From Devosia sp. Leaf420 (GTDB lineage: Bacteria > Pseudomonadota > Alphaproteobacteria > Rhizobiales > Devosiaceae): a stretch of 64,000 nt of DNA. The notes under the pieces were generated by a model. That model was not told the origin of the DNA, made no database searches, and worked only from the letters and a program-made list of their open reading frames with translations. A program made the position numbers and the translations under genes. The first letter of the stretch is position 1. The number at the start of each line of letters is the position of its first letter. Location of the stretch: the NCBI RefSeq assembly GCF_001425445.1, contig NZ_LMQU01000013.1:310001-374000 (forward strand), written 5' to 3'. Shown in pieces: positions 54,369 through 63,537 of this stretch.

Positions 54369-54479
54369 TACCCCCACCTAGCCTCCCCCTGGTAGGGGGA
54401 GGGATCTGCTGGTGGCTCACGAGTATTGCGGCATAGTCGATCGGTCCCTCCCCCTAGCAGGGGGAGGTTAGGTGGGGGT
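54369..54479. repeat. Palindromic repeat family A, full copy 1
   Basis: A composite palindrome of about 110 bases. The left half is ACCCCCACCTAGCC with CTCCCCCTGGTAGGGGGAGG; the right half is its inverted version CCTCCCCCTAGCAGGGGGAG plus GTTAGGTGGGGG. The two halves are joined by about 40 bases. It fills most of the 54243-54535 spacer between rnr and the divergent dipeptidase gene. Confidence 0.85.
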
Positions 54480-54535
54480 GCTTGCCCCGCACGGCTAACA
54501 CCCGTTCAATGCGAGAGTTACAAGAAAGCGATTCC

Positions 54536-55579
54536 ATGACTATTCCTTTTTTCGACGGCCATAATGATACGCTGCTGCGGCTGGTGGATGATCCGCGGCC
54601 GAACAAGGTGGAACTGTTCACCGACGGGATGGCGGAGGCGCATATCGATTTGCCGCGGGCCAAGTCTGCCGGGATGGTGGGCGGGTTCTTCGCGATGTTT
54701 CCGCCGCCGCTGAAGGCGAGCCTGAGCGATATTTCGACGCCAGCGAAGGCTGCGGGACAATTGCCGCCGGAACTGGATATCGCCGAGGCGCAGCGCTCGA
54801 CCAATGCGATGGCGGCACTGATGTTTCAACTCGATCGCGCTGGGTCGCTCAAGGTTTGCCGGACGGCGGCGGAGATTCGCGCGGCGATGACGTCGGGGAC
54901 GCTGGCAGCGATCTACCATCATGAGGGCGCCGAGGCGATCGACACCGATTTCAACGCGCTTGAGGTGCTTTACGCGGCGGGGTTCCGGTCACTGGGGATT
55001 ACCTGGAGCCGGGCCAATGCTTTTGGGACGGGTGTGCCGTTCCGGCATGGGGTCGATCCCGACATCGGGCCGGGGCTGAGCGATGCAGGCAAGGAACTGG
55101 TGCGGGTGTGTGATCGCATGGGGATCATGATCGATCTCAGCCACCTCAACGCCGCGGGTTTTCGCGATGTGGCGGCGAACTCGAACAAGCCGCTCGTCGC
55201 GACGCATTCGAATGTCCACGCGATCTGTCCATCGACGCGGAATCTTGTTGATTGGCAATTGGCGGCGATCCGGGAGAGCGGCGGAGTCGTCGGGCTAAAC
55301 TATGCGACTGGGTTCCTGCGGCCGGATGGGAAGATGGAGCCGGATATGGAGATCGAACTGATGGTTCGCCATGTCGATGCGCTGGTCGAGGCGCTGGGCG
55401 AGGACGGCGTGGCGCTCGGCTCGGATTTCGACGGGGCGACGATGCCGGCGCCGATCAAGGATGTGACGGGCGTGCCAAAACTGCTTCAGGCACTGCTGGA
55501 TAAGGGCTATGGCGAGGGGTTGGTGCGCAAGATTGCGCTGGAGAATTGGTTGGGCGTGGTGGGGAGGACGATGGGGTAA
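54536..55579 (+). CDS. Membrane dipeptidase family (renal dipeptidase-like) metallopeptidase
   Basis: A 347-residue zinc dipeptidase of peptidase family M19, amidohydrolase fold. Metal ligands: DGHNDTLLRL (HxD, residues about 8-12), Glu in HHEGAEAID, His in ATHSN, and the LGSDFDGAT Asp near the C-terminus. No signal peptide, so it is cytoplasmic, splitting dipeptides with broad specificity. I start at the ATG at 54536, where the family sequence begins. It lies between two full copies of palindrome family A. Confidence 0.92.
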   Translation: MTIPFFDGHNDTLLRLVDDPRPNKVELFTDGMAEAHIDLPRAKSAGMVGGFFAMFPPPLKASLSDISTPAKAAGQLPPELDIAEAQRSTNAMAALMFQLDRAGSLKVCRTAAEIRAAMTSGTLAAIYHHEGAEAIDTDFNALEVLYAAGFRSLGITWSRANAFGTGVPFRHGVDPDIGPGLSDAGKELVRVCDRMGIMIDLSHLNAAGFRDVAANSNKPLVATHSNVHAICPSTRNLVDWQLAAIRESGGVVGLNYATGFLRPDGKMEPDMEIELMVRHVDALVEALGEDGVALGSDFDGATMPAPIKDVTGVPKLLQALLDKGYGEGLVRKIALENWLGVVGRTMG

Positions 55580-55585
55580 GGGCGC

Positions 55586-55696
55586 TACCCCCACCTAGCC
55601 TCCCCCTGGTAGGGGGAGGGACTTATCGAGTTTGCCAAGATTTCCGAGTGCAGCCGAGCAGCTCCTCCCCTTGTCAGGGGGAGGTTGGGTGGGGCG
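55586..55696. repeat. Palindromic repeat family A, full copy 2
   Basis: The same composite palindrome as at 54369: TACCCCCACCTAGCCTCCCC with CTGGTAGGGGGAGGG, about 45 bases, then CTCCTCCCCTTGTCAGGGGG and AGGTTGGGTGGGG. It fills the gap between the convergent dipeptidase and topA genes, and may act as their terminator. Confidence 0.85.
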
Positions 55697-55698
55697 CG

Positions 55699-58356
55699 TT
55701 AGAACGGCACGTCTTCGTCGGTGATGGTGCTTTTCTTGGCGGGGGCCTTTTTGGCGGCAGGCTTCTTGGCTGGCGCTTTTTTAGCCGCTGGCTTGTCTTC
55801 CGACGCTGCGGCCTTCTTTGCGGCTGGCTTCTTCGCCGCTGCCTTTTTGGCCGGGGCTTTTTTCACCTTGGTGCCGGTGGCTTCGGCGCGGGCGGCGATC
55901 CATTCGACGGCTTGTTCGACGGTTACCGCTTCGGGGGCGACGTCCTTGGGGATCGTCGCGTTGATTTTGCCCTGATTGACATAGGGGCCATAGCGGCCGG
56001 CGCGGACGGTGATCGGGCCGTTGTCGTGCTCAAAGGTCTGGATGGCGGCGACTGCCGTGCCGCCGCGCTTGAAGCCGCCAGCGGCCTTTTGGGCGAGAAG
56101 GTCGACGGCGCGGTTGAGGCCGACGGTGAAGACTTCTTCGACATCGGGCAGATTGGCATATTTGCCATCGTGCAGGATGAAGGGGCCATAGCGGCCAAGG
56201 CCGGCGGAAATGGGCAGGCCGGATTCTGGATGGAGCCCGACTTCGCGCGGCAGAGACAGAAGCTGCAGGGCTTTTTCGAGGGTCAGTGCGGCCGGTTCCC
56301 AGCCCTTGGGCAGGGACGAGCGCTTTGGCTCCTTGCCATCGCCAAGCTGAACATAGGGGCCGAAACGGCCCGATTTCAGATGCACTTCCTCGCCCGATTC
56401 GGGATCGGTGCCGAGAACGCCATCGCCGGCGGCGGCTTCAGAGGATTGGCCATTGGCGGCGTCCGACAACTGGGTCGTGTGCTTGCACTCGGGATAGTTG
56501 GAGCAGCCGATGAAGGCGCCGAATTTTCCCAACTTCAGCGACAGCGTGCCTGTGCCGCAGGTGGGGCAGCGGCGCGGGTCCGATCCGTCTTCCTTGGGCG
56601 GGAAAATGCGGCTCGCGAGAAGATCGTTGAGCGCGTCGAGAACTTCGGAGACGCGGAGGTCCTTGATCTCGTCGATATTGCCGTTGAAGTCCTTCCAGAA
56701 GTCGCGGAGGACCTGCTTGTAATCGAGCTTGCCATCGGAAATTTCGTCGAGCTGCTCTTCGAGGCCGGCGGTGAAACCGTATTCGACATAGCGCGTGAAG
56801 AAGCTTTCGAGGAAGGCGGTGACGATGCGGCCACGATCCTCGGGGACGAGCGCCTTGCCCTCGAGACGCACATAATTGCGGTCCTTAAGGGTTGTGACGA
56901 TGGCGGCATAGGTCGAGGGACGGCCAATGCCAACCTCTTCCATCTTCTTGATCAGACTCGCCTCGGTATAGCGGCTCGGCGGCTGGGTGAAGTGCTGCTC
57001 GATCTCGACCTTTTGGAGGGTCGGCTTGTCACCCACCTTGAGGGGCGGCAATTCGCGGCTGTCTTCGTCTTCGGTATCCTCATCGCTCTTGGCTTCGACG
57101 CCATAGAGCTTGAGGAAGCCTGGGAAGGTCACGACGGAGCCGACGGCGCGGAGGGCGACGGTGCGGCCAGGGACGTTGACGGAGATATCGGCGGTCGTGC
57201 GGTCGATCTCGGCCGAAGCCATCTGCGATGCGACTGTGCGGCGCCAGATCAGGCCATAGAGCTTTTGCTGATCGGCATCGAGATGGAGATCGTCCGGGCG
57301 CTTGAACATATCCGTCGGGCGGATCGCTTCGTGCGCTTCCTGGGCATTCTTGGCCTTGGAGGAATAGACGCGCGGCTTATCGGGCAGGAATTCGGCGCCA
57401 TAGTGCTTGCCGATGACCGAGCGGGCCATGGCGATGCCTTCGGGCGCCATCTGCACGGCGTCTGTACGCATATAGGTGATGAGGCCGTCTTCGTAGAGGC
57501 GCTGGGCGATCTGCATGGTGCGGCTGGGCGAAAGGCCGAGGCGCGAGGAGGCGTCCTGCTGCAGCGAAGACGTGGTGAAAGGCGCGTAGGGATTGCGCTT
57601 GGTCGGCTTCTTCTCGACATTGGCGACGTTGAACTGGCCGCCTTCGATGAGCTTTTTGAGCGCTGCCGCGTCTTCGCCGGTCTTGATATCGAGCTTGTCG
57701 GTCTTCTTGCCATCGACGGAGAAGAGGCGCGCCACGAAGCTCTTGCCGTTTTGCGCAAGCGAAGCTTCGACGGACCAATATTCATCCGCCTTGAATTTTT
57801 CGATCTCGGCTTCGCGATCGGACACGACGCGGAGGGCGACGGACTGCACGCGACCGGCCGAACGGGAGCCGGGAAGCTTGCGCCAGAGGATCGGCGAGAG
57901 GGTGAATCCGACAAGATAATCGAGAGCACGGCGGGCAAGGTAGGCATCGACCAGCGGCATATCCACTTCGCGCGGATTGGCCATGGCCGTCGTCACGGCA
58001 TCCTTGGTGATGGCGTTGAAGACGACGCGCTGGACCGGCGTGTCCTTCTTAATCGCCTTTTTCTGGCGCAGCACATCGAGGATGTGCCAGGAAATGGCTT
58101 CGCCTTCGCGATCAGGGTCGGTCGCGAGGATCAGGCCGTCAGCGCCCTTAAGCGCATTGGCAATGTCGGCCACACGCTTTTTTGAGGCCGTATCGACCTC
58201 CCAGGACATCGCGAAATCTTCGTCGGGACGGACCGAACCATCCTTGGCCGGCAAATCGCGGATATGGCCGAAGCTGGCCAGGACTTCATAGTCCTTGCCC
58301 AAATATTTGTTGATTGTCTTGGCTTTAGCCGGACTTTCAACGACGACGACCTTCAT
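55699..58356 (-). CDS. topA: DNA topoisomerase I
   Basis: An 885-residue type IA topoisomerase relaxing negative supercoils. Toprim domain with VVVESPAKAKTI and TDPDREGEAISWH. The active-site Tyr is in EDGLITYMRTDAVQM. One clear C4 zinc finger (CPTCGTGTL and CSNYPEC) is followed by TopA_C repeats with RYGPYV motifs. The C-terminus is a Lys/Ala/Pro-rich tail (KKAPAKKAAAKKPAAKK repeats over about 50 residues), a histone-H1-like DNA-binding extension seen in many alphaproteobacteria. It begins at the ATG at 58356. dprA lies upstream, 79 bases away. Confidence 0.96.
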   Translation of the reverse strand: MKVVVVESPAKAKTINKYLGKDYEVLASFGHIRDLPAKDGSVRPDEDFAMSWEVDTASKKRVADIANALKGADGLILATDPDREGEAISWHILDVLRQKKAIKKDTPVQRVVFNAITKDAVTTAMANPREVDMPLVDAYLARRALDYLVGFTLSPILWRKLPGSRSAGRVQSVALRVVSDREAEIEKFKADEYWSVEASLAQNGKSFVARLFSVDGKKTDKLDIKTGEDAAALKKLIEGGQFNVANVEKKPTKRNPYAPFTTSSLQQDASSRLGLSPSRTMQIAQRLYEDGLITYMRTDAVQMAPEGIAMARSVIGKHYGAEFLPDKPRVYSSKAKNAQEAHEAIRPTDMFKRPDDLHLDADQQKLYGLIWRRTVASQMASAEIDRTTADISVNVPGRTVALRAVGSVVTFPGFLKLYGVEAKSDEDTEDEDSRELPPLKVGDKPTLQKVEIEQHFTQPPSRYTEASLIKKMEEVGIGRPSTYAAIVTTLKDRNYVRLEGKALVPEDRGRIVTAFLESFFTRYVEYGFTAGLEEQLDEISDGKLDYKQVLRDFWKDFNGNIDEIKDLRVSEVLDALNDLLASRIFPPKEDGSDPRRCPTCGTGTLSLKLGKFGAFIGCSNYPECKHTTQLSDAANGQSSEAAAGDGVLGTDPESGEEVHLKSGRFGPYVQLGDGKEPKRSSLPKGWEPAALTLEKALQLLSLPREVGLHPESGLPISAGLGRYGPFILHDGKYANLPDVEEVFTVGLNRAVDLLAQKAAGGFKRGGTAVAAIQTFEHDNGPITVRAGRYGPYVNQGKINATIPKDVAPEAVTVEQAVEWIAARAEATGTKVKKAPAKKAAAKKPAAKKAAASEDKPAAKKAPAKKPAAKKAPAKKSTITDEDVPF

Positions 58357-58435
58357 GGAGAACCCATTCCGCAACGCTTTGACTGAGGTGGCGCAACATG
58401 GTGAACCGAGGGGGCAGTGTCAACGGGGCGCAGCA

Positions 58436-59551
58436 TCACTCACTGGGACGAAGGGCCACGAGCTGCCCGCCGGACCATTCGAGACGGCCTTCGAGATCGA
58501 GTTCAAGGAGCAGGCCCTGCATGGCGGGCGGGGCGATCAGCGTTTGGCCGATGAGCTCATCGATGTCCATGGGTGTGGTCGAGAGCGCGCTCAGGAGGCG
58601 ATGGCGATCATCGGGGTTTGACTGGTCTTCGATGGTTGTGTCGCTGGGGTCGGGGCTCCAGGCGGGATCGAAGAGAAGACTGCGCGCGGGATCGGCGACG
58701 GCGATGGATTCAATGATGTCGGCGGCCGAGGTGATGAGCTTGGCGCCCTGCTGGATGAGGAGATTGCCACCCTCGGCGCGCGGATCGAGCGGGGAGCCGG
58801 GGACGGCGAAAACATCGCGGTTTTGCTCGAGGGCGAGGCGAGCGGTGATCAATGACCCCGAGCGCTTTGCAGCTTCGACGACGACCGTGCCCAAGGAGAG
58901 ACCGGAAACCAGCCGGTTACGTCTTGGGAAATCGCGGGCACGCGGCTCCCAGCCGAGCGGCATTTCGGTGATCAGCGCGCCGCCAGCGTCGAGAATGGAT
59001 TGGGCGAGCGGCACGTTTTCATCGGGATAGATATGGTCGAGGCCACCTGCAAGGACGGCAATGGTGCCGGTGGTGAGGCTGGCGCGATGGGCGGCGGTGT
59101 CGATGCCGCGCGCGAGGCCTGAGACGACGGTGTAGCCGGCTTCGCCGAGATCGGTCGCGAGGATACGGGTCATCTTGGCGCCGGCGGCAGAGGCATTGCG
59201 GGCGCCGACTATGGCGACCGTGCGGTGCCAATCGAGCCGATCGCCACCGACAAGGGTGATGACGGGTGGGGCGCCGTGGATGTGGGAGAGATGAGTGGGG
59301 TAGGCGGCCTCGCCAATGGCGACGATGCGGGCGCCCCATTTGGCGAGGGCGGCGACTTCATCTTCCGCTTGGCTGAGACTGGTGATGCGGGCGGCGCGCC
59401 CCGTATTGCGGAGAAGACTTGGCAGCGCATCCAAAGCAGCTTCCGCCGAACCGAAGCGATTGAGCATCTGACGAAAGGTGACGGGGCCGACATTGTCGCT
59501 GCGCGCCAGGCGCAGCCAGGCGATGCGTTGGGCCGGCGTGAGCATCTGCAT
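58436..59551 (-). CDS. dprA: DNA-processing protein DprA
   Basis: A 371-residue protein that loads RecA on incoming single-stranded DNA. An N-terminal SAM-like helical domain (LTPAQRIAWLRLARSDNVGP) precedes the Rossmann DprA domain with VAIVGARNASAAG, VSGLARGIDTAAH and AVLAGGLDHIYP. A C-terminal winged-helix domain is present (DIDELIGQTLIAPPAMQ). I start at the ATG at 59551, with GGAGGG 8 bases upstream; the long open frame to 59887 runs antisense through nothing conserved. With ComEC this supports a DNA-uptake capacity. It follows plsY by 17 bases. Confidence 0.94.
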   Translation of the reverse strand: MQMLTPAQRIAWLRLARSDNVGPVTFRQMLNRFGSAEAALDALPSLLRNTGRAARITSLSQAEDEVAALAKWGARIVAIGEAAYPTHLSHIHGAPPVITLVGGDRLDWHRTVAIVGARNASAAGAKMTRILATDLGEAGYTVVSGLARGIDTAAHRASLTTGTIAVLAGGLDHIYPDENVPLAQSILDAGGALITEMPLGWEPRARDFPRRNRLVSGLSLGTVVVEAAKRSGSLITARLALEQNRDVFAVPGSPLDPRAEGGNLLIQQGAKLITSAADIIESIAVADPARSLLFDPAWSPDPSDTTIEDQSNPDDRHRLLSALSTTPMDIDELIGQTLIAPPAMQGLLLELDLEGRLEWSGGQLVALRPSE

Positions 59552-59568
59552 CACGCGGCCCTCCACGA

Positions 59569-60174
59569 TCACGCCGTCTTTTTGCCGCTGATGGTTGGCT
59601 CGGTGCCCTTCAACAGACGCGCGATGTTTTCGCGGTGCTGGAAGAACAGAAGAACGGCGAGGACAAGGACGGTGGAGGCGAGCCGATCGCCCACGACGAC
59701 ATAAGCAAAGATAGGGGCCGTCGCGGCGGCAGTGAGTGCTGCGAGGGAGGACATTTTGCGCGTGTAGGCAATGAGGAGCCAGACGGCGCAGAATATCAGG
59801 CCGACGGGCCAGGCGAGGGACAGGAGCGAACCGATCATCACCGCGACGCCCTTGCCGCCCTTGAAGCCGAGCCAGACCGGAAAACAATGGCCGAGGAAGG
59901 CGCCGAGCGAGGCAAGCATGGCGGCATCTTCACCCCAGAAATAGCGGGCGACGAGAACGGGAATCGCGGCCTTGAGCGCGTCGAGAACAAGAGTCGCGGC
60001 GGCGACTTTCTTGTTGCCGGTGCGCAGCACATTGGTCGCGCCGATATTGCCCGAGCCGATATTGCGAATATCGCCGAGGCCGGCGGCGCGCGTCAGAATG
60101 AGGCCGAAGGGAATGGAGCCGAACAAATAGCCCAGAACGAGCGCCAGAATGAGCGGAATGAAATCGTTCGGCAT
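59569..60174 (-). CDS. plsY: Glycerol-3-phosphate acyltransferase PlsY
   Basis: A 201-residue polytopic enzyme that acylates glycerol-3-phosphate from acyl-phosphate, the first step of phospholipid synthesis. Seen: [15 protein letters not shown] with the conserved Ser/Pro, the [13 protein letters not shown] loop, and [12 protein letters not shown]. Five hydrophobic helices. GGGAG precedes the ATG. dprA follows 17 bases downstream; the plsY-pyrC-dprA-topA grouping is common in this order, here with repeats and a DUF1993 gene inserted between pyrC and plsY. Confidence 0.95.
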   Translation of the reverse strand: MPNDFIPLILALVLGYLFGSIPFGLILTRAAGLGDIRNIGSGNIGATNVLRTGNKKVAAATLVLDALKAAIPVLVARYFWGEDAAMLASLGAFLGHCFPVWLGFKGGKGVAVMIGSLLSLAWPVGLIFCAVWLLIAYTRKMSSLAALTAAATAPIFAYVVVGDRLASTVLVLAVLLFFQHRENIARLLKGTEPTISGKKTA

Positions 60175-60270
60175 GGTTTCTCCCTTATTAGCGAAGGATT
60201 AACGCCCGGGCGGGAGGGGGGCAAGTGGGGGACGGGGATTTTGTTGGGGCGCTTGACGCTGTGGCTCTCG

Positions 60271-60324
60271 CATCCCCCCCCGGCCTCCCCTTGGAAGGGG
60301 AGGTGTTGGATCGGTGGTGGGGAT
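60271..60324. repeat. Palindromic repeat family B
   Basis: CCCCCCCCGGCCTCCCC-TTGGAA-GGGGAGGTG followed by TCGGTGGTGGGGATG. It resembles family A in layout (a CTCCCC/GGGGAG core within CACC/GGTGG ends) but differs in sequence. It lies in the 338-base spacer upstream of plsY, which has no gene. Confidence 0.7.
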
Positions 60325-60350
60325 GCTACCGCGCCACGCACCATGTTTCC

Positions 60351-60440
60351 CTCGGGCCTGTCCCGAGGGTCGCTCGCATCAGCGTAGAGGCTTGTGGCTC
60401 CCGCGCTGGCCCTCGGGTCGAGCCCGAGGGAAGAACGGGG
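60351..60440. repeat. Palindromic repeat family C, copy 2 (tandem)
   Basis: Two CCCTCGGG palindromes side by side: CCCTCGGG-CCTGT-CCCGAGGG at about 60350-60369 and CCCTCGGGTCGAGCCCGAGGG-type at about 60411-60430, joined by a CTTGTGGCTCCCGCGC segment. The second half matches the copy at 41321-41371 almost base for base. Confidence 0.8.
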
Positions 60441-60512
60441 CCTGGGATGCTTTTCGAGGTCCAGAAGCGGCGTATTCAGATGTTGCCAACACGTAGGAAC
60501 GCCGTTTTGGAC

Positions 60513-61013
60513 TTAGCCCAGATAGTCTTTCTTGCCGATCGGCACGCCCTTGTGGCGGAGAATGTCGTAGGCCGTCGTCACGTGGAAGTAGAAATTGGGC
60601 AGACCGCGGTTGAGGAGGTAAGTCTCGCCGTCGAATTCGACGTCGTTGCCGCCGATCTTGAGAGTGACGGTGCGGGTGTCGGCGCCGGTGAAGGCTTCTG
60701 GCGAAAGCGTGGCGAGATAGTCGATCGCCTTTTGCAGGCGGGCGCGAAGCTCGGCCCAGGTGACTTCGTCATCTGGCCAGCTTGGGAGCGGTTGGCCGGC
60801 GAGGCGGGCGGAGACGCCCTTGGCGCCGTCGGTGGCGATCTGGATTTGGCCGCTGAAGGGGATCATGTCATCGGCGAGGCGGCTGCCGACATAGGTCTGG
60901 AGATCGATGTTGTTTGCCGCGGCGTGCGCTTCGGCCTTATCGAAAATGGCGAGCAGGTTCTTGAGCATGCGGGTGAAGACCGGCACGGAGGCGGAGTACA
61001 TTGAGAGGGTCAT
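60513..61013 (-). CDS. DUF1993 family protein
   Basis: A 166-residue soluble protein: MTLSMYSASVPVFTRMLKNL, then a helix-rich DinB/YfiT-like pattern (IFDKAEAHAAANNID, RLQKAIDYLATLSPEAF). It ends NFYFHVTTAYDILRHKGVPI followed by GKKDYLG, which is characteristic of DUF1993. This family belongs to the DinB/YfiT metalloenzyme-like superfamily, but its function is unknown. I start at the ATG at 61013; the frame stays open to 61175 only because it reads through an intergenic repeat (LLPLGEKVAR). Confidence 0.88.
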   Translation of the reverse strand: MTLSMYSASVPVFTRMLKNLLAIFDKAEAHAAANNIDLQTYVGSRLADDMIPFSGQIQIATDGAKGVSARLAGQPLPSWPDDEVTWAELRARLQKAIDYLATLSPEAFTGADTRTVTLKIGGNDVEFDGETYLLNRGLPNFYFHVTTAYDILRHKGVPIGKKDYLG

Positions 61014-61098
61014 TTGGGTACCTGATGGTGACGTGAGTGGGGATGGATGGGAGGCAGTTAGGATCGGTTTAGTCGAGGAAGTTAAGCTCATTCCAAGC

Positions 61099-61149
61099 AT
61101 CCCCCTCATCCGGCGCTTGCGCGCCACCTTCTCCCCGAGGGGGAGAAGA
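61099..61149. repeat. Interspersed repeat CCCTCATCCGGCGC..GGGGGAGAAG
   Basis: CCCCCTCATCCGGCGCTTGC, GCGCCACCTTCTCCCCG, then AGGGGGAGAAG, the well-known rhizobial/brucella-type intergenic element with inner CTTCTCCCC/GGGGGAGAAG arms. It lies between the pyrC stop and the DUF1993 start. Confidence 0.7.
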
Positions 61150-61199
61150 ATGGTCCGGTGGCTTTTCTCCCACAAAGGGCTAGGGAAAAGCTGAGGCTC

Positions 61200-62492
61200 T
61201 CAGTCCTTGTGGACGAAAACCGTTTCGCCGCCGACGATCGTTCGCATGACTTTGCCGGCGAGCCTTGCGCCTTCGAAGCTGGTGTTACGGGAGCGGGAGC
61301 GGAGGTCGGTTTCGCTGACCTGCCAGGGATAATCGAGGTCGACGAGGATGAGGTCGGCCGGTGCGCTCTTGGCGATGCGGCCGGATTCGAGGCCGAGGAT
61401 TTCGGCGGGGCGGCTGGTCATGGCTTTGAGAATCGTCAGCAGCGGCAGATCTTCAGAGTGGACGAGACGCAGGGCCGAGGCGAGGAGGGTTTCGAGGCCA
61501 ATGGCGCCGTTGGAGGCTTCGGCAAAAGGTTGGCGTTTGACTTCGCTATCCTGCGGATCGTGATCGGAATGGATCGTGTCGATGACGCCCGAGCGGAGCC
61601 CCTCGATGATGGCGCGGCGGTCGTCTTCCGAACGCAGCGGCGTGCCAAGCTTGAAATATGTGCGGTAGCGGCCGATGTCGTTTTCGTTGAGGCAGAGATT
61701 GTTGATCGAGACGCCAGCGGTAACGCGCTTGTTTCGCTTTTTCGCTGCGATGACGATTTCGACGGAGGTTTCCGTCGAGATCTGCGCGGCGTGGTAGCGA
61801 ACGCCAGTGAGCGCGGCGAGCTGGAGATCGCGCGACAGCGGGATGGTTTCGGCCTCGCGCGGAATGCCCTTCAAACCCAGGACCGTGGCGAAGAGCCCGT
61901 CGTTCATGACGCCTTCGCCGGCAAGGCTCATATCGACCGTGTGGTGGACGATCGTCATGTCATAATTGGCGGCATAGGACATGGCGGTGCGCAGAAGCGC
62001 GGTCGACTGGATGGAATTGCGGCCATCGGTAAGGCAGACGGCGCCGGCTTCGCGCATGAGGCCGAATTCGGTGAGATCGGCGCCGGCGAGACCCTTGGTG
62101 ATGCCGGCGGCGGGGAGGATGTTGACCTTGGCGGTCGCTTTGGCGCGGCGGACGAGGAAATCCACGACGGCGCCATCATCGACGGCCGGCATGGTATCGG
62201 GCATCATGACAAAAGAGGTGACACCACCAGCAGCGGCGGCTTCGCCGGCCGAGGCCAGGGTTTCGCGATATTCCCAGCCGGGCTCGCCGGTAAAGACCCG
62301 CATGTCGATGAGGCCGGGGGCGAGGACGAGGCCATTGGCATTGACGACTTCGGCGCCATCGGGGACGCCGACGGGACCGCCGAGGGCGAGATCGCTGATG
62401 CGGCCATTTTCGATGAGGACTGCGCCGCGCTGATCGGTGCCCGAGGCGGGGTCGACGACGCGGGCATTTTCAATGAGGAGGGGCCGGGTCAT
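61200..62492 (-). CDS. pyrC: Dihydroorotase homologue lacking the zinc-binding HxH motif
   Basis: A 430-residue amidohydrolase-fold protein of the alphaproteobacterial dihydroorotase type, directly downstream of pyrB with a 4-base overlap (ATGA). Active dihydroorotases carry DxHxH after the first strand; here the position reads [12 protein letters not shown], with Arg65 and Phe67 in place of both histidines. The later DHDPQD segment is kept. This resembles the inactive PyrC-prime (PyrX) subunits that hold aspartate transcarbamoylase together. It may therefore be a structural partner of PyrB, with the true dihydroorotase elsewhere. The name pyrC is by homology only. Confidence 0.85.
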   Translation of the reverse strand: MTRPLLIENARVVDPASGTDQRGAVLIENGRISDLALGGPVGVPDGAEVVNANGLVLAPGLIDMRVFTGEPGWEYRETLASAGEAAAAGGVTSFVMMPDTMPAVDDGAVVDFLVRRAKATAKVNILPAAGITKGLAGADLTEFGLMREAGAVCLTDGRNSIQSTALLRTAMSYAANYDMTIVHHTVDMSLAGEGVMNDGLFATVLGLKGIPREAETIPLSRDLQLAALTGVRYHAAQISTETSVEIVIAAKKRNKRVTAGVSINNLCLNENDIGRYRTYFKLGTPLRSEDDRRAIIEGLRSGVIDTIHSDHDPQDSEVKRQPFAEASNGAIGLETLLASALRLVHSEDLPLLTILKAMTSRPAEILGLESGRIAKSAPADLILVDLDYPWQVSETDLRSRSRNTSFEGARLAGKVMRTIVGGETVFVHKD

Positions 62493-63454
62493 TCTTCGTT
62501 CCTCGAAGGCAGCAGGGCATCCAGGACGGCCATGCGGACGGCGACGCCCATCTCGACCTGATCGGTGATGACCGAGCGGGCGCCATCGGCGATGGCCGGA
62601 TCGATCTCGACGCCGCGGTTCATGGGGCCGGGATGCATGACGATGGAATCGGGATTGGCGAAGGCGAGCTTTTCGGCGTCGAGGCCATAAAAGCGGTAAT
62701 ATTCGCGGACCGAGGGGATCATCTTGCCGCTGGCGCGCTCATGCTGGAGGCGCAGCATCATGACGACGTCGACGCCCTGCAACCCCTTTTCCATGTCGGT
62801 AAAGACTTCGGTGGCCAGGTGTTCGATGCCAGCGGGAAGAAGATTGCGCGGGGCGATGACGCGGGTGCGGACATTGAGCGCGCCGAGCAGCAGCAGATTG
62901 GAACGGGCAACGCGGGAATTGGCGATGTCGCCGCAGATGGCGACGGTGAGACCGGAAATGCGGCCCTTGTGGCGGCGGATGGTCAACGCGTCGAGGAGCG
63001 CCTGGGTCGGGTGCTCATGGGCGCCGTCGCCGGCATTGATGACCGAGCAGCCGACTTTTTGGCTGAGCAGTTCGACTGCGCCGGCGGCGCCATGGCGGAC
63101 CACCAGCACATCGGGGCGCATGGCGTTGAGCGTCGCGGCGGTGTCGACGAGAGTTTCGCCCTTGGAGACCGACGACGTTTTGACCGACATGTTGACGACG
63201 AGCGCGCCGAGGCGTTTGCCCGCGATCTCGAAGGACGACTGCGTGCGCGTCGAGGGCTCGAAGAAAAGATTGATCTGGGTTTTGCCGGACAGCGTGGGGA
63301 GCGATTTGCGCTCCTGCCTGCTGACGGGGACCATGCGCTCGGCGCGGTCCAGAAGATCGATGATTTCGTGCTGTTTGAGATCAGCAATGGAAACCAGGTG
63401 TCGTTGGCGGAACGGGGGAAAGTCGCCGGAGGTGCGGGCGGGCGTATCGGCCAT
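62489..63454 (-). CDS. pyrB: Aspartate carbamoyltransferase catalytic subunit
   Basis: A 321-residue enzyme that makes carbamoyl-aspartate in pyrimidine synthesis. Carbamoyl-phosphate site STRTQSSFE (in FFEPSTRTQ), [24 protein letters not shown] and [10 protein letters not shown] are present. No pyrI is nearby. It overlaps the pyrC-like gene by 4 bases, consistent with a dodecameric complex of PyrB and an inactive dihydroorotase. A palindromic operator-like array lies 51-76 bases upstream. Confidence 0.95.
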   Translation of the reverse strand: MADTPARTSGDFPPFRQRHLVSIADLKQHEIIDLLDRAERMVPVSRQERKSLPTLSGKTQINLFFEPSTRTQSSFEIAGKRLGALVVNMSVKTSSVSKGETLVDTAATLNAMRPDVLVVRHGAAGAVELLSQKVGCSVINAGDGAHEHPTQALLDALTIRRHKGRISGLTVAICGDIANSRVARSNLLLLGALNVRTRVIAPRNLLPAGIEHLATEVFTDMEKGLQGVDVVMMLRLQHERASGKMIPSVREYYRFYGLDAEKLAFANPDSIVMHPGPMNRGVEIDPAIADGARSVITDQVEMGVAVRMAVLDALLPSRNEE

Positions 63455-63503
63455 GCGCGGATCCCTTCAGATTTGCTGCGGTCTATCCGAGGGGGGCGCG
63501 GCG

Positions 63504-63537
63504 TTCAACCAATAGTTGAATTTTCAACCTTTAGTTG
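63504..63537. promoter_or_regulatory. Candidate operator array upstream of pyrB
   Basis: Alternating half-sites TTCAAC (63504), GTTGAA (63515), TTCAAC (63523) and GTTG (63534). The central GTTGAATTTTCAAC is a perfect 6-2-6 palindrome. It lies between the ruvX stop (63531) and the pyrB start (63454), overlapping the last bases of ruvX. The shape resembles MarR-type operators. No regulator gene is adjacent. Confidence 0.4.

Noticed and set aside
55546-58185. 879-codon plus-strand open frame opposite topA
   Set aside because: Antisense shadow; it starts inside palindrome family A and has low-complexity Gly/Phe composition.
58436-59887. Longer DprA start at 59887
   Set aside because: The extra 112 residues are Arg/Pro-rich, overlap plsY out of frame, and the ATG at 59551 has a proper ribosome-binding site.
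61158-62561. 467-codon plus-strand open frame opposite the pyrC-like gene
   Set aside because: Antisense shadow with Gly/Asp-rich composition and no ribosome-binding site.
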